Source: Streptomyces sp. NBC_01408
Lineage (GTDB): Bacteria > Actinomycetota > Actinomycetes > Streptomycetales > Streptomycetaceae
Length of the DNA stretch: 64,000 bases
Assembly (NCBI RefSeq): GCF_026340255.1
Contig: NZ_JAPEPJ010000001.1
Coordinates: 4,178,501-4,242,500 of the forward strand
Direction of reading: 5' to 3'
The notes beneath the pieces were generated by a model, which ran no database searches, was not told where the DNA came from, and worked only from the letters and a program-made list of their open reading frames with translations. Position 1 is the first letter of the stretch. Every line of letters starts with the position of its first letter. Position numbers and translations under genes: made by a program. Shown here piece by piece: positions 1-9,382 of the stretch.

Positions 1-602
1 GTCGCGTCCAGATAGGCGCGGCCCCACTCCGGCAGGGTGCGGATCTCCGGGCCGCCCATGTCCGGGACCCGGCCCGACGGGGTGGGCAGCGCCAGCTCCG
101 CCAGCCGGTCCGCGACCTCCGTGACCGCGATGGGCTGCACCCGGACCCCGTACGGCAGCGGGACCACCGGCAGCTTCGCCGCCGTGTCCACCACCCGCGC
201 CACCAGGTCGTGGAACTGCGTCGTGCGCAGGATCGTCACGCCCAGCCCGGAAGCCTCCAGCAGCCGCTCCACCTCCAGCTTCGTGCGGTAGTAGCCGAGC
301 GGGACCGCGTCCACCCCGACGATCGAGACGTAGACGAGGTTCGTGACCGTTCCGGCCCGTCGGGCCGCCTCGATCAGGCGCCCGGCGGCCACGTCGTCCC
401 CGCCGCGCGGGGACGACGCGCAGTGCACGATCACCTCCGCGCCCGCCGTCGCCGTGTCCAGCCCGCTGCCGTCGCGCAGGTCGACGGGGAAGTCCGGGGA
501 GTGCCGGCTCAGCACGCGGACGTCGTGCCCGGCCGCCCGCAGGCGGGTCACGAGCGACGTGCCGAGGGTCCCGGTGCCCCCGGTGACGAGGATGGCGCTC
601 AT
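1..602 (-). CDS. NAD(P)-binding SDR/NmrA-like protein, C-terminus beyond the window
   Basis: About 200 residues are visible; the reading frame runs off the left edge. The protein opens MSAILVTGGTGTLGTSLV, a glycine-rich TGGTGxxG dinucleotide-binding loop at the extreme N-terminus, then a VRVLSR stretch and VIVHCAS, the usual second strands of an atypical (extended or NmrA-like) Rossmann fold. The family includes NAD(P)H-dependent sugar-nucleotide epimerases, quinone reductases and redox sensors without catalysis; the visible part does not separate these. ATG at 602 is preceded by GGGAAGGACC as a weak ribosome site. It is read away from the chitinase gene on the same strand and is probably a separate unit. 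Confidence 0.85.
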   Translation of the reverse strand, partial: MSAILVTGGTGTLGTSLVTRLRAAGHDVRVLSRHSPDFPVDLRDGSGLDTATAGAEVIVHCASSPRGGDDVAAGRLIEAARRAGTVTNLVYVSIVGVDAVPLGYYRTKLEVERLLEASGLGVTILRTTQFHDLVARVVDTAAKLPVVPLPYGVRVQPIAVTEVADRLAELALPTPSGRVPDMGGPEIRTLPEWGRAYLDA

Positions 603-767
603 GGTGTCGGTCCTTCCCTGAGGAGATGTGTCCACCAGAACAGACCGGACAGCCCTCGGGAACGTGACAGCCCCGGCACGGGATCCCGTACGGGGGATGC
701 GGGAGGACATGCGAGGACCCGGTGGCCGCCGGGCCACCGGGTCCTCACATCAGGTCACCTACGGGAG

Positions 768-3140
768 TCAGCAGGCTCCCTGGTCCTTCCAGACACCCCA
801 TTCACCGGTGGTGCCGGGCTCTTCGTTCTGCGTCCACCACTGGGCCTTCCAGTTGCGGCCCTTGTGGGAGACGACGTTGCCGCTGTTGTAGACCGTGCCC
901 GGCACGTACGCGGGGTTCGTGCACGTCCCGCCCGGCGGCGGCGTCGTCGGAGGCGTCGTCGGGGGAGTGGTCGGCGGGGTCGTGGGCGGGGTGGTCGGCG
1001 GGGTGGTCGGCGGCTGGGTGCCGCCCGGCTGCACCACCGTGGTGCCGCGCGCCCGGTCCCCGGCCAGGGCGTACGTCGTGCCGGAGATGTTCACCGTCCA
1101 GTTGGAGGGCGTGGACACCGGCAGGTAGTAGTTGAACGCCAGGTCGACCGAGGCGCCGGGGGCCAGAGACTGCCAGGCCGGGAGCTTCAGGGAGACCCGG
1201 TGGAAGTCGCCCTTCAGGCCGCCGACGTTGCTGCCGGTGTGGCCGCTGCTGATCACCTTCGTACCGAAGCCGGACTGGTCCGAGGCGTTGTTCGGGGCCG
1301 AGGTCCCGTAGTCGAACTGGAACTCGGTGCCGCCGGGCAGCGCGGCGTTCGTGTTGTTGGTGATCTTGATCTTCGGGGTGATCGGGTAGTTGGAGTCGCC
1401 CAGCTTGAACTCGGTGAACTCCGTCTTGATGTCCACGGCCTGCGTGGGCAGCGCGGCGCCGGACTTCTTCGCGCCGTACGGGGCGGCGGCCTTGAACTTG
1501 TCGTACATCAGCGAGGTGAGCGTGTCGCCCATCTCGTACTGGCCCTTGGCGGCGTTCCAGCCGTAGTCGCCGGCCATCTCCCAGACCATCGTGCCGCCGA
1601 TGCCGCGGTCGACCACGTAATCGGCCTTGGCCGCCACCGACTGCTCGTCCTCCGTGGAGAGGAAGACCTTCTTCTGCGCGTTCCACAGCCACGGCGCCAC
1701 CAGGGTGGAGTCGTACTTGCGGGCGTAGGTGCCGGTCAGGGTGGTGTTCGCGGGGAAGCCGTACTTGGTGACGTAGTCGCCGACGATCCCCTTCTCGAGG
1801 TTCTTGGCGTGCCACATCGGGTTGGAGCCCGCGGGCGACTCGACGCCGTTGGTGTCCTTGTCGTGCCACAGGTTGTCGATGCCGACCGCGCCGTCACCGC
1901 ACTTGGTCAGGCCCGCGCCGGCCGGGCAGGTGGTCGCGGGGGCCTTGCCCCACAGGCCGTCGGTGCCGCCCTGCACGTTCTTGTGGCCGCGGGTGTAGTA
2001 GGGCAGGCCGATGTTGATGCGGCCGGCCGGCATGGACCCGCGGAAGTAGTGGTAGGCCCAGTCGGTGTTGAGGTAGCCGATGTTCCCGTACTGGGAGCTG
2101 CCGTAGACGTTCGCGGCGGCCAGCTCGGCGTCCTTGCCGTCGTCGAAGAGCGAGGCGTTCGGCCCGACGAACTCGTTCCAGGCGCCGTGCAGGTCGTAGG
2201 ACATGATGTTGACGTAGTCCAGGTACTTCTGCATCTGGAACGTCTCCATGCCCCGCAGCAGGTAGCCGGAGGAGGGGGCGGCGACGGTGAGCAGGTAGTG
2301 CTTGCCGTCGGCGGCGCCCGCGCGGTCGAGCTTCTCGCGCAGGGACTTCATCAGGGCGTCGTAGCCCTTGACGAGGCCGGCCCGGCGGGCGTTGGACAGC
2401 TGCCAGTCCAGCGGGTTGCCTGCGTCCTTCATGGTGGTCGGGTACTCGTAGTCGATGTCGACGCCGTTGAACCCGTATGTGCGGATGAACTCGACCGAGG
2501 AGTCCGCGAAGGTGTCGATGCCGGCCTGGTTGACCGAGCCGTCGGCGTTGGTGGCCATCGAGTAGAAGCCGCCGGAGGCGACCCGGTTGCCGTCGTCGCC
2601 GAAGTAGCCGCCCGTCTCCGCCCAGCCGCCGACCGAGATCAGCGTCTTGACGTCCGGGTACTGCTTCTTGAACTTGGTCAGCTGGTTGAAGTGGCCCTTG
2701 TAGGGGAGGGCGGGATCCATCTCGGCGCCCGCGACGCCCGGCCAGGTCATCCCGGTGGCGGCGTTGTTCGCGTTGTCGGTGCCGACCGAGATCTTGTTGT
2801 CGGCTCCCACGTGGGCGAACGCGTAATTCAGATGGGTGACCTTGGACCAGGGGATGTTGTTGGCGAGGTAGGCGGGGGTGCCGTCCTTGCCGGTGCGCCA
2901 GCCCGTGAAGTAGCCGATGACGCGTCGCTGGTGGTCGGCGCCCATCTTCTCGCGGCCCTCGGTGTCGTACACCGAGCAGTACGGGACGTCGACACCGGCG
3001 GTCTTGTACAGCCCGTCGGGGCGACAGGACTCGTGGTCGGCGGCGTGCGAGACGCCCGTAGAGAGACCGCCCAGCAGCAGTCCGGCGATTGCGGCGCCGG
3101 ATGCCAGGAGCATCGCTCTCGTACGCGTGGGGGACAGCAT
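768..3140 (-). CDS. Secreted GH18 chitinase with PT-rich linker and C-terminal CBM5/12
   Basis: Predicted 790 residues. A Sec-type signal peptide (about residues 1-33, hydrophobic core then VSHA) precedes a large GH18 barrel. The catalytic motif reads GVDIDYEYP, with the proton donor Glu near residue 232, and a YDLHGAW motif follows. A beta-rich domain resembling the ChiC chitinase C-terminal domain, a threonine-proline TTPP linker of about eight repeats and a small C-terminal chitin-binding module ([13 protein letters not shown]) complete it. It should cleave beta-1,4-linked N-acetylglucosamine chains outside the cell. The ATG at 3140 was chosen because an AGGAGG site sits just upstream; an in-frame start at 3236 would lie inside the leader. 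The gene is monocistronic with a DasR-type promoter. Confidence 0.95.
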   Translation of the reverse strand: MLSPTRTRAMLLASGAAIAGLLLGGLSTGVSHAADHESCRPDGLYKTAGVDVPYCSVYDTEGREKMGADHQRRVIGYFTGWRTGKDGTPAYLANNIPWSKVTHLNYAFAHVGADNKISVGTDNANNAATGMTWPGVAGAEMDPALPYKGHFNQLTKFKKQYPDVKTLISVGGWAETGGYFGDDGNRVASGGFYSMATNADGSVNQAGIDTFADSSVEFIRTYGFNGVDIDYEYPTTMKDAGNPLDWQLSNARRAGLVKGYDALMKSLREKLDRAGAADGKHYLLTVAAPSSGYLLRGMETFQMQKYLDYVNIMSYDLHGAWNEFVGPNASLFDDGKDAELAAANVYGSSQYGNIGYLNTDWAYHYFRGSMPAGRINIGLPYYTRGHKNVQGGTDGLWGKAPATTCPAGAGLTKCGDGAVGIDNLWHDKDTNGVESPAGSNPMWHAKNLEKGIVGDYVTKYGFPANTTLTGTYARKYDSTLVAPWLWNAQKKVFLSTEDEQSVAAKADYVVDRGIGGTMVWEMAGDYGWNAAKGQYEMGDTLTSLMYDKFKAAAPYGAKKSGAALPTQAVDIKTEFTEFKLGDSNYPITPKIKITNNTNAALPGGTEFQFDYGTSAPNNASDQSGFGTKVISSGHTGSNVGGLKGDFHRVSLKLPAWQSLAPGASVDLAFNYYLPVSTPSNWTVNISGTTYALAGDRARGTTVVQPGGTQPPTTPPTTPPTTPPTTPPTTPPTTPPPGGTCTNPAYVPGTVYNSGNVVSHKGRNWKAQWWTQNEEPGTTGEWGVWKDQGAC

Positions 3141-3268
3141 GGTGCCTCCTGGGGAGGGGAGGTGGGGAATCAAATGGACACGACGTGGAGCAACAGCAAG
3201 GTGACTGACTCGTGTTGGCCCGTGACGTGCGCACATCTGACGGGCTGTTCCCGGGAGAGATGAAGGGA

Positions 3269-3297
3269 ACGTTAAGAGGACTAGACCAACCCGTCAA
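3269..3297 (-). promoter_or_regulatory. Chitinase promoter (-35 TTGACG, -10 TAACGT)
   Basis: On the minus strand TTGACG (3292-3297) and TAACGT (3269-3274) are separated by exactly 17 bases, a good vegetative promoter. The -35 box lies between two 12-bp direct repeats, the arrangement described for several Streptomyces chitinase promoters. The inferred start of transcription leaves an untranslated leader of about 120 bases before the ATG at 3140. Confidence 0.8.
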
Positions 3298-3310
3298 TAG
3301 GTCTGGACCA
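3277..3310 (-). promoter_or_regulatory. Two 12-bp chitinase direct repeats / DasR-type (dre) sites
   Basis: Minus-strand TGGTCCAGACCT (3299-3310) and TGGTCTAGTCCT (3277-3288) lie 22 bp apart, two helical turns, around the -35 box. They match the known repeats of Streptomyces chitinase promoters and the palindromic DasR-responsive element built on TGGTCTAGACCA. DasR is the GntR-family sensor of glucosamine-6-phosphate and N-acetylglucosamine-6-phosphate. Binding here is inferred from sequence match only. Confidence 0.8.
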
Positions 3311-3452
3311 AAGCTGGCTGCAGTCGGTCACACCCGTTGCGGCGCCTGGCCTCCGCCCGCCCGGGACCGGACCGCCCCCGTCCACCCCTCCGCCCCGCCC
3401 GTCCGGCACCCCTGCCGGACGGGCCGGCTGAGACCGCCTCGAATCCGCGTCC

Positions 3453-3470
3453 ATGTGAGCCAGGCCACAT
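3453..3470. promoter_or_regulatory. Palindrome ATGTG-N8-CACAT, possible Crp site
   Basis: An 18-bp inverted repeat lies between the divergent chitinase and riboflavin genes. Its core fits GTG-N6-GNCAC, the motif reported for the S. coelicolor cAMP receptor protein. It sits about 60 bases before the FMN riboswitch and about 145 bases behind the chitinase promoter, so it could act on either gene. Evidence is the match alone. Confidence 0.4.
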
Positions 3471-3529
3471 CTCTTCGCTCGCGTGGCCGCCGATCACCCG
3501 TGGCAGACTGAATCCAGTACCAGTAAGCA

Positions 3530-3656
3530 GCGCACTCCGGGGTCGGTGTAATTCCGAACCGGCGGTTATAGTCCGCGACCCGTCCGCAGCCAGCGGCCGG
3601 TTGACCAGGTGAGATTCCTGGACCGACGGTTAAAGTCCGGATGGGAGGCAGTGCGC
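3530..3656 (+). ncRNA. FMN riboswitch (RFN element)
   Basis: The stretch shows the characteristic conserved blocks of the RFN element in order: GGGGTCGGTG near 3538, AATTCCGAACCGGCGG, AGTCCGCGACCC, then TGAGATTCCTGGACCGACGG and AAAGTCCGGATGGGAGGCAG up to 3650. The closing helix P1 can form between GCGCAC (3530-3535) and GTGCGC (3651-3656). It precedes ribD by about 170 bases. FMN binding is expected to shut down the ribDEMBA-H operon, by premature termination or by hiding the ribosome site; no obvious U-tailed terminator follows. Confidence 0.95.
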
Positions 3657-3828
3657 GGCGGGCCAGTGACCGGTACGCCGCCGTCGGCGGTTCGTCGGCG
3701 TATTCCCCTGTGGATACGTCTGACCGGACCGTTTTTCCGGCCTCGGCGTCCCCGTGTGCGCAAACCCGCTTCATCTGTCGTATCCCGACAGGCCCCGGAG
3801 TCCGTGCCCGATGAGGCAGGAGGACCCG
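3657..3828 (+). other. Leader between FMN riboswitch and ribD
   Basis: This 172-base stretch would hold the expression platform of the riboswitch. It contains a GC-rich repeat-poor segment and a short pyrimidine run near 3733 (GTTTTTCC), but no clear intrinsic terminator. The AGGAGG ribosome site of ribD lies at 3818-3823. Confidence 0.5.
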
Positions 3829-4962
3829 GTGGCGACACCCACCACGGACGCGGCACCCGACGAGGCCACCCGCGCCATGCGCCGAGCCGTCGAACTCGCG
3901 GCCCGCGGGCTCGGCTGCACCACCCCCAACCCGGTCGTCGGCTGCGTCATCACCGACGCCGAGGGCACCGTCGTCGGCGAGGGCTGGCACCAGCGGGCCG
4001 GCGGCCCGCACGCCGAGGTCCACGCCCTGCGCGCGGCAGGAGACGCCGCCCGCGGCGCCACCGCCTACGTCACCCTCGAACCCTGCAACCACACCGGCCG
4101 TACGGGACCCTGCGCACAGGCCCTGATCGCCGCCGGGATCAGCCGCGTCGTGTACGCCGTGTCCGACCCCAGCCCGCAGGCCGGCGGCGGAGCCGCCACC
4201 CTGCGCGCCGCCGGGATCCAGACCACGGCCGGACTCCTCGCAGAAGAGGCCGAGCAGGGCAACGCCGCCTGGCTGACCTCCGTACGCCTCGGGCGCCCGC
4301 ACGTCACGTGGAAGTACGCCGCCACCCTCGACGGCCGCAGCGCCGCCGCGGACGGCAGCAGCCGCTGGATCAGCTCCGCCGAGTCCCGGGCCGACGTCCA
4401 CCGGCTGCGCGCCGAGAGCGACGCGGTCCTCGTCGGCTCCGGCACCCTGCGCGCCGACGACCCGCACCTCGCCGTGCGCGGACTCACCGGCCACGACGCC
4501 GCGGAGCAGCCGCTGCGGATCGCCCTCGACGCCCGCGCCACGATCCTGCCGACCGCCCGCATCCTCGACGGGGCCGCGCCCACCCTGCTCGTCGTCGGCG
4601 AGGACGCCGACACCCGGCACCTGCCCGGCGTCGACATCCTGCGCCTGCCCCTGCACGACGGGCGCATCGGCGTGCACGACCTGCTCGCCCGGCTGCACGC
4701 CCGCGGCACGCGCTCCGTCCTCCTGGAAGGCGGGCCCGCCCTGGCCGGGGCCTTCCTCGCCGCCGGAGCCGTCGACCGCGTCATCGGCTACCTCGCCCCG
4801 GCCCTCCTCGGCGCGGGCCCCGCGGCCCTCGCCGACGCCGGCATCAAGAACATCTCCGACGCGCTGCGCCTCGACATCACCGAGGCCGTCCGCATCGGTC
4901 CCGATCTCCGCATCACCGCAGTCCCCGTCACCGCACCCGCCACCGCCACCAAGGAGCACTGA
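3829..4962 (+). CDS. ribD: Bifunctional riboflavin deaminase/reductase RibD
   Basis: 377 residues. The N-terminal half is a cytidine-deaminase-like domain with zinc ligands in HAE (residues 61-63) and PCNHTGRTGPC (Cys86 and Cys95). The C-terminal half is the NADPH-dependent reductase domain. It converts 2,5-diamino-6-ribosylamino-pyrimidinone phosphate to 5-amino-6-ribitylamino-uracil phosphate, steps 2 and 3 of riboflavin synthesis. The GTG at 3829 was chosen because AGGAGG is five bases upstream; an ATG 25 codons earlier in the same frame has no such site. First gene of the operon; ribE follows with no gap. A loop usually reading SDPNP is SDPSPQAGGG here, a small departure. Confidence 0.93.
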   Translation: MATPTTDAAPDEATRAMRRAVELAARGLGCTTPNPVVGCVITDAEGTVVGEGWHQRAGGPHAEVHALRAAGDAARGATAYVTLEPCNHTGRTGPCAQALIAAGISRVVYAVSDPSPQAGGGAATLRAAGIQTTAGLLAEEAEQGNAAWLTSVRLGRPHVTWKYAATLDGRSAAADGSSRWISSAESRADVHRLRAESDAVLVGSGTLRADDPHLAVRGLTGHDAAEQPLRIALDARATILPTARILDGAAPTLLVVGEDADTRHLPGVDILRLPLHDGRIGVHDLLARLHARGTRSVLLEGGPALAGAFLAAGAVDRVIGYLAPALLGAGPAALADAGIKNISDALRLDITEAVRIGPDLRITAVPVTAPATATKEH

Positions 4963-5586
4963 GTGTTCACCGGAATCGTCGAAGAACTGGGCGAGGTCGC
5001 CGCCGTCGAGCAGCTCGCGGAAGCCTCCCGCTTCCGCCTGCGCGGCCCCCTCGTCACCGAGGGCGCCAAGCACGGCGACTCCATCGCCGTCAACGGCGTC
5101 TGCCTGACCGTCGTGGACACCGCCGACGGCGAGTTCACCGCCGACGTCATGCAGGAGACCCTCAACCGCTCCAGCCTCGGCGCACTCACCCAGGGCTCCC
5201 GTGTCAACCTCGAGCGGCCCATGGCCCTCGGCGGACGGCTCGGCGGCCACCTGGTCCAGGGGCACGTGGACGGCACCGGCGAGATCCTCTCCCGGACCCC
5301 CTCCGAGCACTGGGAGATCGTCAAGATCGCCCTCCCGGCGAACCTCTCGCGCTACGTCGTCGAGAAGGGCTCCATCACGGTGGACGGCGTCAGCCTCACC
5401 GTCGTCGAGGCCGCCGCCGACTGGTTCAGCATCAGCCTGATCCCCACCACCCTCGCGCTGACCACCCTCGGCATCAAGCAGCCCGGCGACCCGGTCAACC
5501 TCGAGGTCGACGTCCTCGCGAAGTACGTCGAGCGCCTCCTGGCCGCCGGGGTCGACCCCCTGCACGCCGAAGGAGCCGACCGGTGA
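4963..5586 (+). CDS. ribE: Riboflavin synthase alpha subunit
   Basis: 207 residues, beginning FTGIVEELG, the invariant N-terminus of the family, with two tandem lumazine-binding barrels (second repeat begins near [10 protein letters not shown]). It dismutates two 6,7-dimethyl-8-ribityllumazine molecules into riboflavin and the pyrimidine precursor. Its GTG start directly abuts the ribD stop codon (TGAGTG), so translation is likely coupled. The length fits the family (about 200). The gene is called ribC or ribE depending on organism. Confidence 0.95.
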   Translation: MFTGIVEELGEVAAVEQLAEASRFRLRGPLVTEGAKHGDSIAVNGVCLTVVDTADGEFTADVMQETLNRSSLGALTQGSRVNLERPMALGGRLGGHLVQGHVDGTGEILSRTPSEHWEIVKIALPANLSRYVVEKGSITVDGVSLTVVEAAADWFSISLIPTTLALTTLGIKQPGDPVNLEVDVLAKYVERLLAAGVDPLHAEGADR

Positions 5587-6236
5587 GCGCCCTGACCTGG
5601 CTCAACGCCGAGGCCTTCACCGTCTTCGGCCAGAAGGTCATCTGGTCCGACATGATCGGCAACCTGATGGGCCTGGCCGCCCTCGCCCTCGGCTGGCGCC
5701 GCTCCATATGGACCTGGCCCGCCCAGCTCCTCTCCGGCCTGATCCTCGTCGCCGCCTACGCCTCCGCCCACCTCTCCGGCGGCGTCGGCAAGCAGCTCCT
5801 GGTCATCGGAGTGGCCCTCTGGGGCTGGCGCGCCTGGCAGCAGGGCAAGCGGCAGGCCCAGGACGGCTCCATCGCGGTACGCACCGCCACCTGGAAGGAG
5901 CGCGGACTGCTCCTCGCCGGAGCGGCGCTGGGCACCCTCGCCGTCGGCGGGCTGTTCACGCTCTTCCCGCACCTGTCCTGGAGCCCGTGGGCCGACGCCT
6001 ACATCTTCGTCGGCACCATCGTCGCGATGGTCGCCCAGGCCCGCGGCCTCGTCGAGTTCTGGTTCGCCTGGCTCCTCGTCGACCTGGTCGGCGTCCCCCT
6101 CGCCTTCAACGGCGGCCTGGCCTTCTCCGGCCTCGTCTACGTCGTGTACTTCGCCCTCGTCCTGTGGGGCGCCTACGACTGGTACCAGCGCTCTCGCACC
6201 ACCTCCGCCCCGGCCCTGAAAGGAGCAACGGCATGA
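5583..6236 (+). CDS. ribM: PnuC-family riboflavin transporter RibM/PnuX
   Basis: 217 residues, with several hydrophobic spans (for example [36 protein letters not shown]) typical of the PnuC fold. The WxGWRxWQQGK stretch after the third span is a PnuC hallmark. Within riboflavin operons this branch (RibM in Streptomyces davaonensis, PnuX in Corynebacterium) imports riboflavin by facilitated diffusion. GTG at 5583 overlaps the ribE stop by GTGA and the stop overlaps the ribBA start by ATGA, so the three genes are coupled under the FMN riboswitch. Substrate is inferred from context; pure sequence would also allow nicotinamide riboside. Confidence 0.88.
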   Translation: MSALTWLNAEAFTVFGQKVIWSDMIGNLMGLAALALGWRRSIWTWPAQLLSGLILVAAYASAHLSGGVGKQLLVIGVALWGWRAWQQGKRQAQDGSIAVRTATWKERGLLLAGAALGTLAVGGLFTLFPHLSWSPWADAYIFVGTIVAMVAQARGLVEFWFAWLLVDLVGVPLAFNGGLAFSGLVYVVYFALVLWGAYDWYQRSRTTSAPALKGATA

Positions 6237-7531
6237 CCCCCACCCTCAAGCCCGTGCCCGACGTCCTGGACGTCCCCGAGGAGACCTTCCGCCTCGACCC
6301 GGTCGAGCAGGCCATCCGCGACATTGCCGCGGGCCGCCCGATCGTCGTCGTCGACGACGAGGACCGCGAGAACGAGGGCGACCTCGTCATCGCCGCCGAG
6401 AAGGCCACCCCCGAGATCGTCGCCTTCATGATGAGCGAGTGCCGCGGCCTGATCTGCGCCCCCATGGAGGGCCCCGAGCTGGAGCGGCTCGAACTCCCCC
6501 AGATGGTCCAGCACAACACCGAGTCGATGCAGACCGCCTTCACCGTCTCCGTCGACGCCACTGCCGCCCACGGGGTGACGACCGGCATCTCCGCCGCCGA
6601 CCGCGCCACCACCCTGCGCCTCCTGGCGAACGGGACCTCCGAGCCCGGCGACTTCGTCCGCCCCGGCCACATCTTCCCGCTGCGCGCCAAGCCCGGCGGC
6701 GTCCTGGTCCGCAACGGCCACACCGAGGCCGCCGTCGACCTCGCCCGCCTAGCGGGCCTGCGCCCGGCCGGCGCCATCGTGGAGATCGCCGGCGAGGACG
6801 GCGTCATGCTGCGCCTGCCCGAGCTGATCCCCTTCGCCCGCAAGCACGGCCTGACGATCATCTCCATCGAGGACCTGATCGCCTACCGCCGCTCCGCCGA
6901 GCCCACCGTGCGCCGCGAGGCCGAGGTCAGCCTGCCGACCGCCTTCGGGGACTTCACCGCGTACGGCTACCGCTCCACCGTCGACGGGGTCGAGCACGTG
7001 GCCCTCGTCCACGGCGAGGTCGGCGACGGCGAGGACATCCTCGTCCGGATGCACTCCGAGTGCCTGACCGGCGACATCTTCCAGTCCCAGCGCTGCGACT
7101 GCGGCCCCCAGCTGCACGCCTCCATGGAACGCATCCAGGCCGAGGGCCGCGGCGTCGTCGTCTACCTGCGCGGCCACGAGGGCCGCGGCATCGGACTGGT
7201 GTCCAAACTGCGCGCCTACGAGCTCCAGGAGCGCGGCCGCGACACCCTCGACGCCAACCTGGAACTCGGCCTGCCCGCCGACGCCCGCGACTACGGCGCC
7301 GGCGCGCAGATCCTCGCCGACCTCGGCGTGCGCAGCGTCCGGCTGCTGACCAACAACCCCGACAAGTCCGCCGCCCTCGTCCGGCACGGCATCACGGTCG
7401 CCGGCCGCGAGGCCATGCCGATCGAGGCGGGCGAGCACAACCTGCGGTACCTGCGCACCAAGCGGGACCGGATGGGCCACGACCTGCCCTGGCTGGAGGG
7501 CGCCGTGCCCACCGCCTGCGGCAACCAGTAA
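6233..7531 (+). CDS. ribBA: DHBP synthase / GTP cyclohydrolase II
   Basis: 432 residues. The N-terminal half is 3,4-dihydroxy-2-butanone-4-phosphate synthase ([12 protein letters not shown] acidic loop; [13 protein letters not shown]). The C-terminal half is GTP cyclohydrolase II with the zinc motif [15 protein letters not shown] and the [10 protein letters not shown] loop. It makes both committed precursors of riboflavin, from ribulose-5-phosphate and from GTP. The two domains are joined in the usual order and full length, and key residues of both are present. The ATG overlaps the ribM stop. Confidence 0.96.
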   Translation: MTPTLKPVPDVLDVPEETFRLDPVEQAIRDIAAGRPIVVVDDEDRENEGDLVIAAEKATPEIVAFMMSECRGLICAPMEGPELERLELPQMVQHNTESMQTAFTVSVDATAAHGVTTGISAADRATTLRLLANGTSEPGDFVRPGHIFPLRAKPGGVLVRNGHTEAAVDLARLAGLRPAGAIVEIAGEDGVMLRLPELIPFARKHGLTIISIEDLIAYRRSAEPTVRREAEVSLPTAFGDFTAYGYRSTVDGVEHVALVHGEVGDGEDILVRMHSECLTGDIFQSQRCDCGPQLHASMERIQAEGRGVVVYLRGHEGRGIGLVSKLRAYELQERGRDTLDANLELGLPADARDYGAGAQILADLGVRSVRLLTNNPDKSAALVRHGITVAGREAMPIEAGEHNLRYLRTKRDRMGHDLPWLEGAVPTACGNQ

Positions 7532-7603
7532 CCACACACACCGGCACACACCACCACCAGACATCCGTACGCACCCGTACACGAACCACCGAGGAGCAGA
7601 GCT

Positions 7604-8089
7604 GTGAGCGGCAAGGGCGCACCCGAACTGAACGTGAAGAACTGCGGAGACCTGCGAGTCGCCGTCATCGCGGCCCAGTGGCACGAGAAGGTCATGGACG
7701 GACTGGTCGACGGCGCCCTGCGGGCCCTGCACGAGCTGGGCATCGACGAGCCCACCCTGCTGCGGGTCCCGGGCAGCTTCGAGCTCCCGGTCGTGGCGAA
7801 GGTACTGGCCGGTCGCGGTTACGATGCCATCGTCGCCCTCGGAGTGGTCATCCGCGGCGGCACCCCGCACTTCGACTACGTCTGCCAGGGCGTCACCCAG
7901 GGCCTGGTACAGGTGTCGATCGACACCGGAGTCCCCGTCGGCTTCGGCGTACTGACCTGCGACAACGACGAGCAGGCGCTGGACCGCGCCGGGCTCGAGG
8001 GGTCGAACGAGGACAAGGGACACGAAGCGGTCACCGCCGCCGTCTCCACCGCCATGACCCTGCGGACCGTCAGCGAACCCTGGCGCTGA
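7604..8089 (+). CDS. ribH: 6,7-dimethyl-8-ribityllumazine synthase
   Basis: 161 residues, the normal size. It contains [42 protein letters not shown] and [16 protein letters not shown], the active-site strands of lumazine synthase, including the catalytic His of HFDYV. It condenses the two products of the RibD/RibBA branches into lumazine and probably assembles as a pentamer or larger shell. GTG start after GAGGAGC; 72 bases separate it from ribBA, but it is on the same strand and is likely the last riboflavin gene of the transcript. Confidence 0.96.
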   Translation: MSGKGAPELNVKNCGDLRVAVIAAQWHEKVMDGLVDGALRALHELGIDEPTLLRVPGSFELPVVAKVLAGRGYDAIVALGVVIRGGTPHFDYVCQGVTQGLVQVSIDTGVPVGFGVLTCDNDEQALDRAGLEGSNEDKGHEAVTAAVSTAMTLRTVSEPWR

Positions 8090-8124
8090 GTGGCGTGGGG
8101 GAACCCCGTATTCTGAGGACCATC

Positions 8125-8406
8125 ATGGCGAACAAACCCTCCAAGAGCTTCGAAGAGCTCTTCACCGAGCTCCAGCTCAAGGCCGCCAACGGCGACCCCA
8201 GCACCTCCCGCACCGCCGAGCTCGTCAGCAAGGGCGTCCATGCCATCGGCAAGAAGGTCGTCGAGGAGGCCGCCGAGGTCTGGATGGCCGCCGAGTACGA
8301 GGGCAAGGAAGCCGCCGCCGAGGAGATCTCCCAGCTGCTCTACCACGTCCAGGTGATGATGGTGGCGCGCGGGATCTCCCTCGACGACGTCTACGCGCAC
8401 CTCTAG
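8125..8406 (+). CDS. hisE: Phosphoribosyl-ATP pyrophosphatase
   Basis: 93 residues, all-alpha MazG-like fold with [25 protein letters not shown] and [14 protein letters not shown], the acidic metal-binding helices of HisE. It hydrolyses phosphoribosyl-ATP to phosphoribosyl-AMP, step 2 of histidine synthesis. The gene follows ribH by 35 bases. A TATTCT box at 8109-8114 with GAGGA before the ATG suggests it may also have its own promoter. HisI, the partner enzyme, is not in the window, as usual in actinomycetes where the two are split. Confidence 0.93.
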   Translation: MANKPSKSFEELFTELQLKAANGDPSTSRTAELVSKGVHAIGKKVVEEAAEVWMAAEYEGKEAAAEEISQLLYHVQVMMVARGISLDDVYAHL

Positions 8407-8480
8407 GCCGGAAGCTCCGCCCGCGGGCCCCCGCCCCACCAGCACACACCTTTCGCAACCTACGCACCAAAGGAAGCCCC

Positions 8481-9329
8481 ATGCTGCGCATCGCCGTCCC
8501 CAACAAGGGTTCACTCTCCGGACCGGCGTCGGCGATGCTCCATGAGGCCGGCTACCGCCAGCGCAAGGAGTCCAAGGAGCTCGTGGTCGTCGACCCCGAG
8601 AACGAGGTGGAGTTCTTCTACCTCCGCCCCAAGGACATCGCGATCTACGTCTCCTCGGGCAAGCTCGACATCGGCATCACCGGCCGTGACCTGCTGCTCG
8701 ACTCCGGCGCCAGCGCCGAGGAGATCCTGCCGCTGAACTTCGGCCGCTCCACCTTCCGCTACGCCACCAAGCCCGGCACCGCGAACGGCCCCGAGGACTT
8801 CCACGGGATGACGATCGCGACCTCGTACGAGGGAATCGTCGCCAAGCACCTCGCCGACCAGGGGATCGACGCCTCCGTCGTCCACCTGGACGGCGCGGTC
8901 GAGACGGCCATCCAGCTCGGCGTCGCCCAGATCATCGCGGACGTCGTCGAGACCGGCACCAGCCTGCGCAACGCCGGCCTCCAGGTCATCGGCGACCCCA
9001 TCCTCACCTCCGAGGCCGTGGTCATCCGCGGCAACGGCGCCGACGCCGAAGACCCGCGGGCCCAGCAGTTCCTGCGCCGCCTCCAGGGCGTCCTGGTGGC
9101 CCGCAGCTACGTGATGATGGACTACGACTGCCGCGCCGAGCACCTGGAACGCGCCGTCGCCCTCACCCCGGGCCTGGAGTCGCCGACCATCTCCCCGCTG
9201 CACAACGAGGGCTGGGTCGCCGTCCGGGCCATGGTCCCGGCCAAGGAGGCCCAGCGGATCATGGACGACCTGTACGAGCTCGGCGCCCGCGCCATCCTCA
9301 CCACCTCGATCCACGCCTGCCGTCTCTGA
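8481..9329 (+). CDS. hisG: ATP phosphoribosyltransferase (long form)
   Basis: 282 residues. It contains LRIAVPNKGSLSG, DIGITGRDLL, AIQLGVAQIIADVVETGTSL and the C-terminal regulatory part ending HACRL. The length and C-terminal domain mark the long HisG form, which is hexameric, feedback-inhibited by histidine and needs no HisZ. It commits ATP and PRPP to histidine synthesis. It lies 74 bases after hisE with an AAAGGAAG ribosome site, a hisE-hisG pair typical of actinobacteria. Confidence 0.96.
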   Translation: MLRIAVPNKGSLSGPASAMLHEAGYRQRKESKELVVVDPENEVEFFYLRPKDIAIYVSSGKLDIGITGRDLLLDSGASAEEILPLNFGRSTFRYATKPGTANGPEDFHGMTIATSYEGIVAKHLADQGIDASVVHLDGAVETAIQLGVAQIIADVVETGTSLRNAGLQVIGDPILTSEAVVIRGNGADAEDPRAQQFLRRLQGVLVARSYVMMDYDCRAEHLERAVALTPGLESPTISPLHNEGWVAVRAMVPAKEAQRIMDDLYELGARAILTTSIHACRL

Positions 9330-9382
9330 CCCGTACGCCGTACGCCGACCCGTAGGCCCCCTCCCGAAGGCAACGCACGCAC

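Noticed and set aside
210..3263. Very long open frame of over 1000 codons opposite the chitinase
   Set aside because: It is the antisense shadow of GC-rich codons of the chitinase; its product is Gly/Val/Arg-rich without motifs.
3609..5582. Long frame before ribM in the same reading phase
   Set aside because: It is the wrong frame of ribD and ribE (Arg/Pro-rich product); only the part from 5583 is a real protein.
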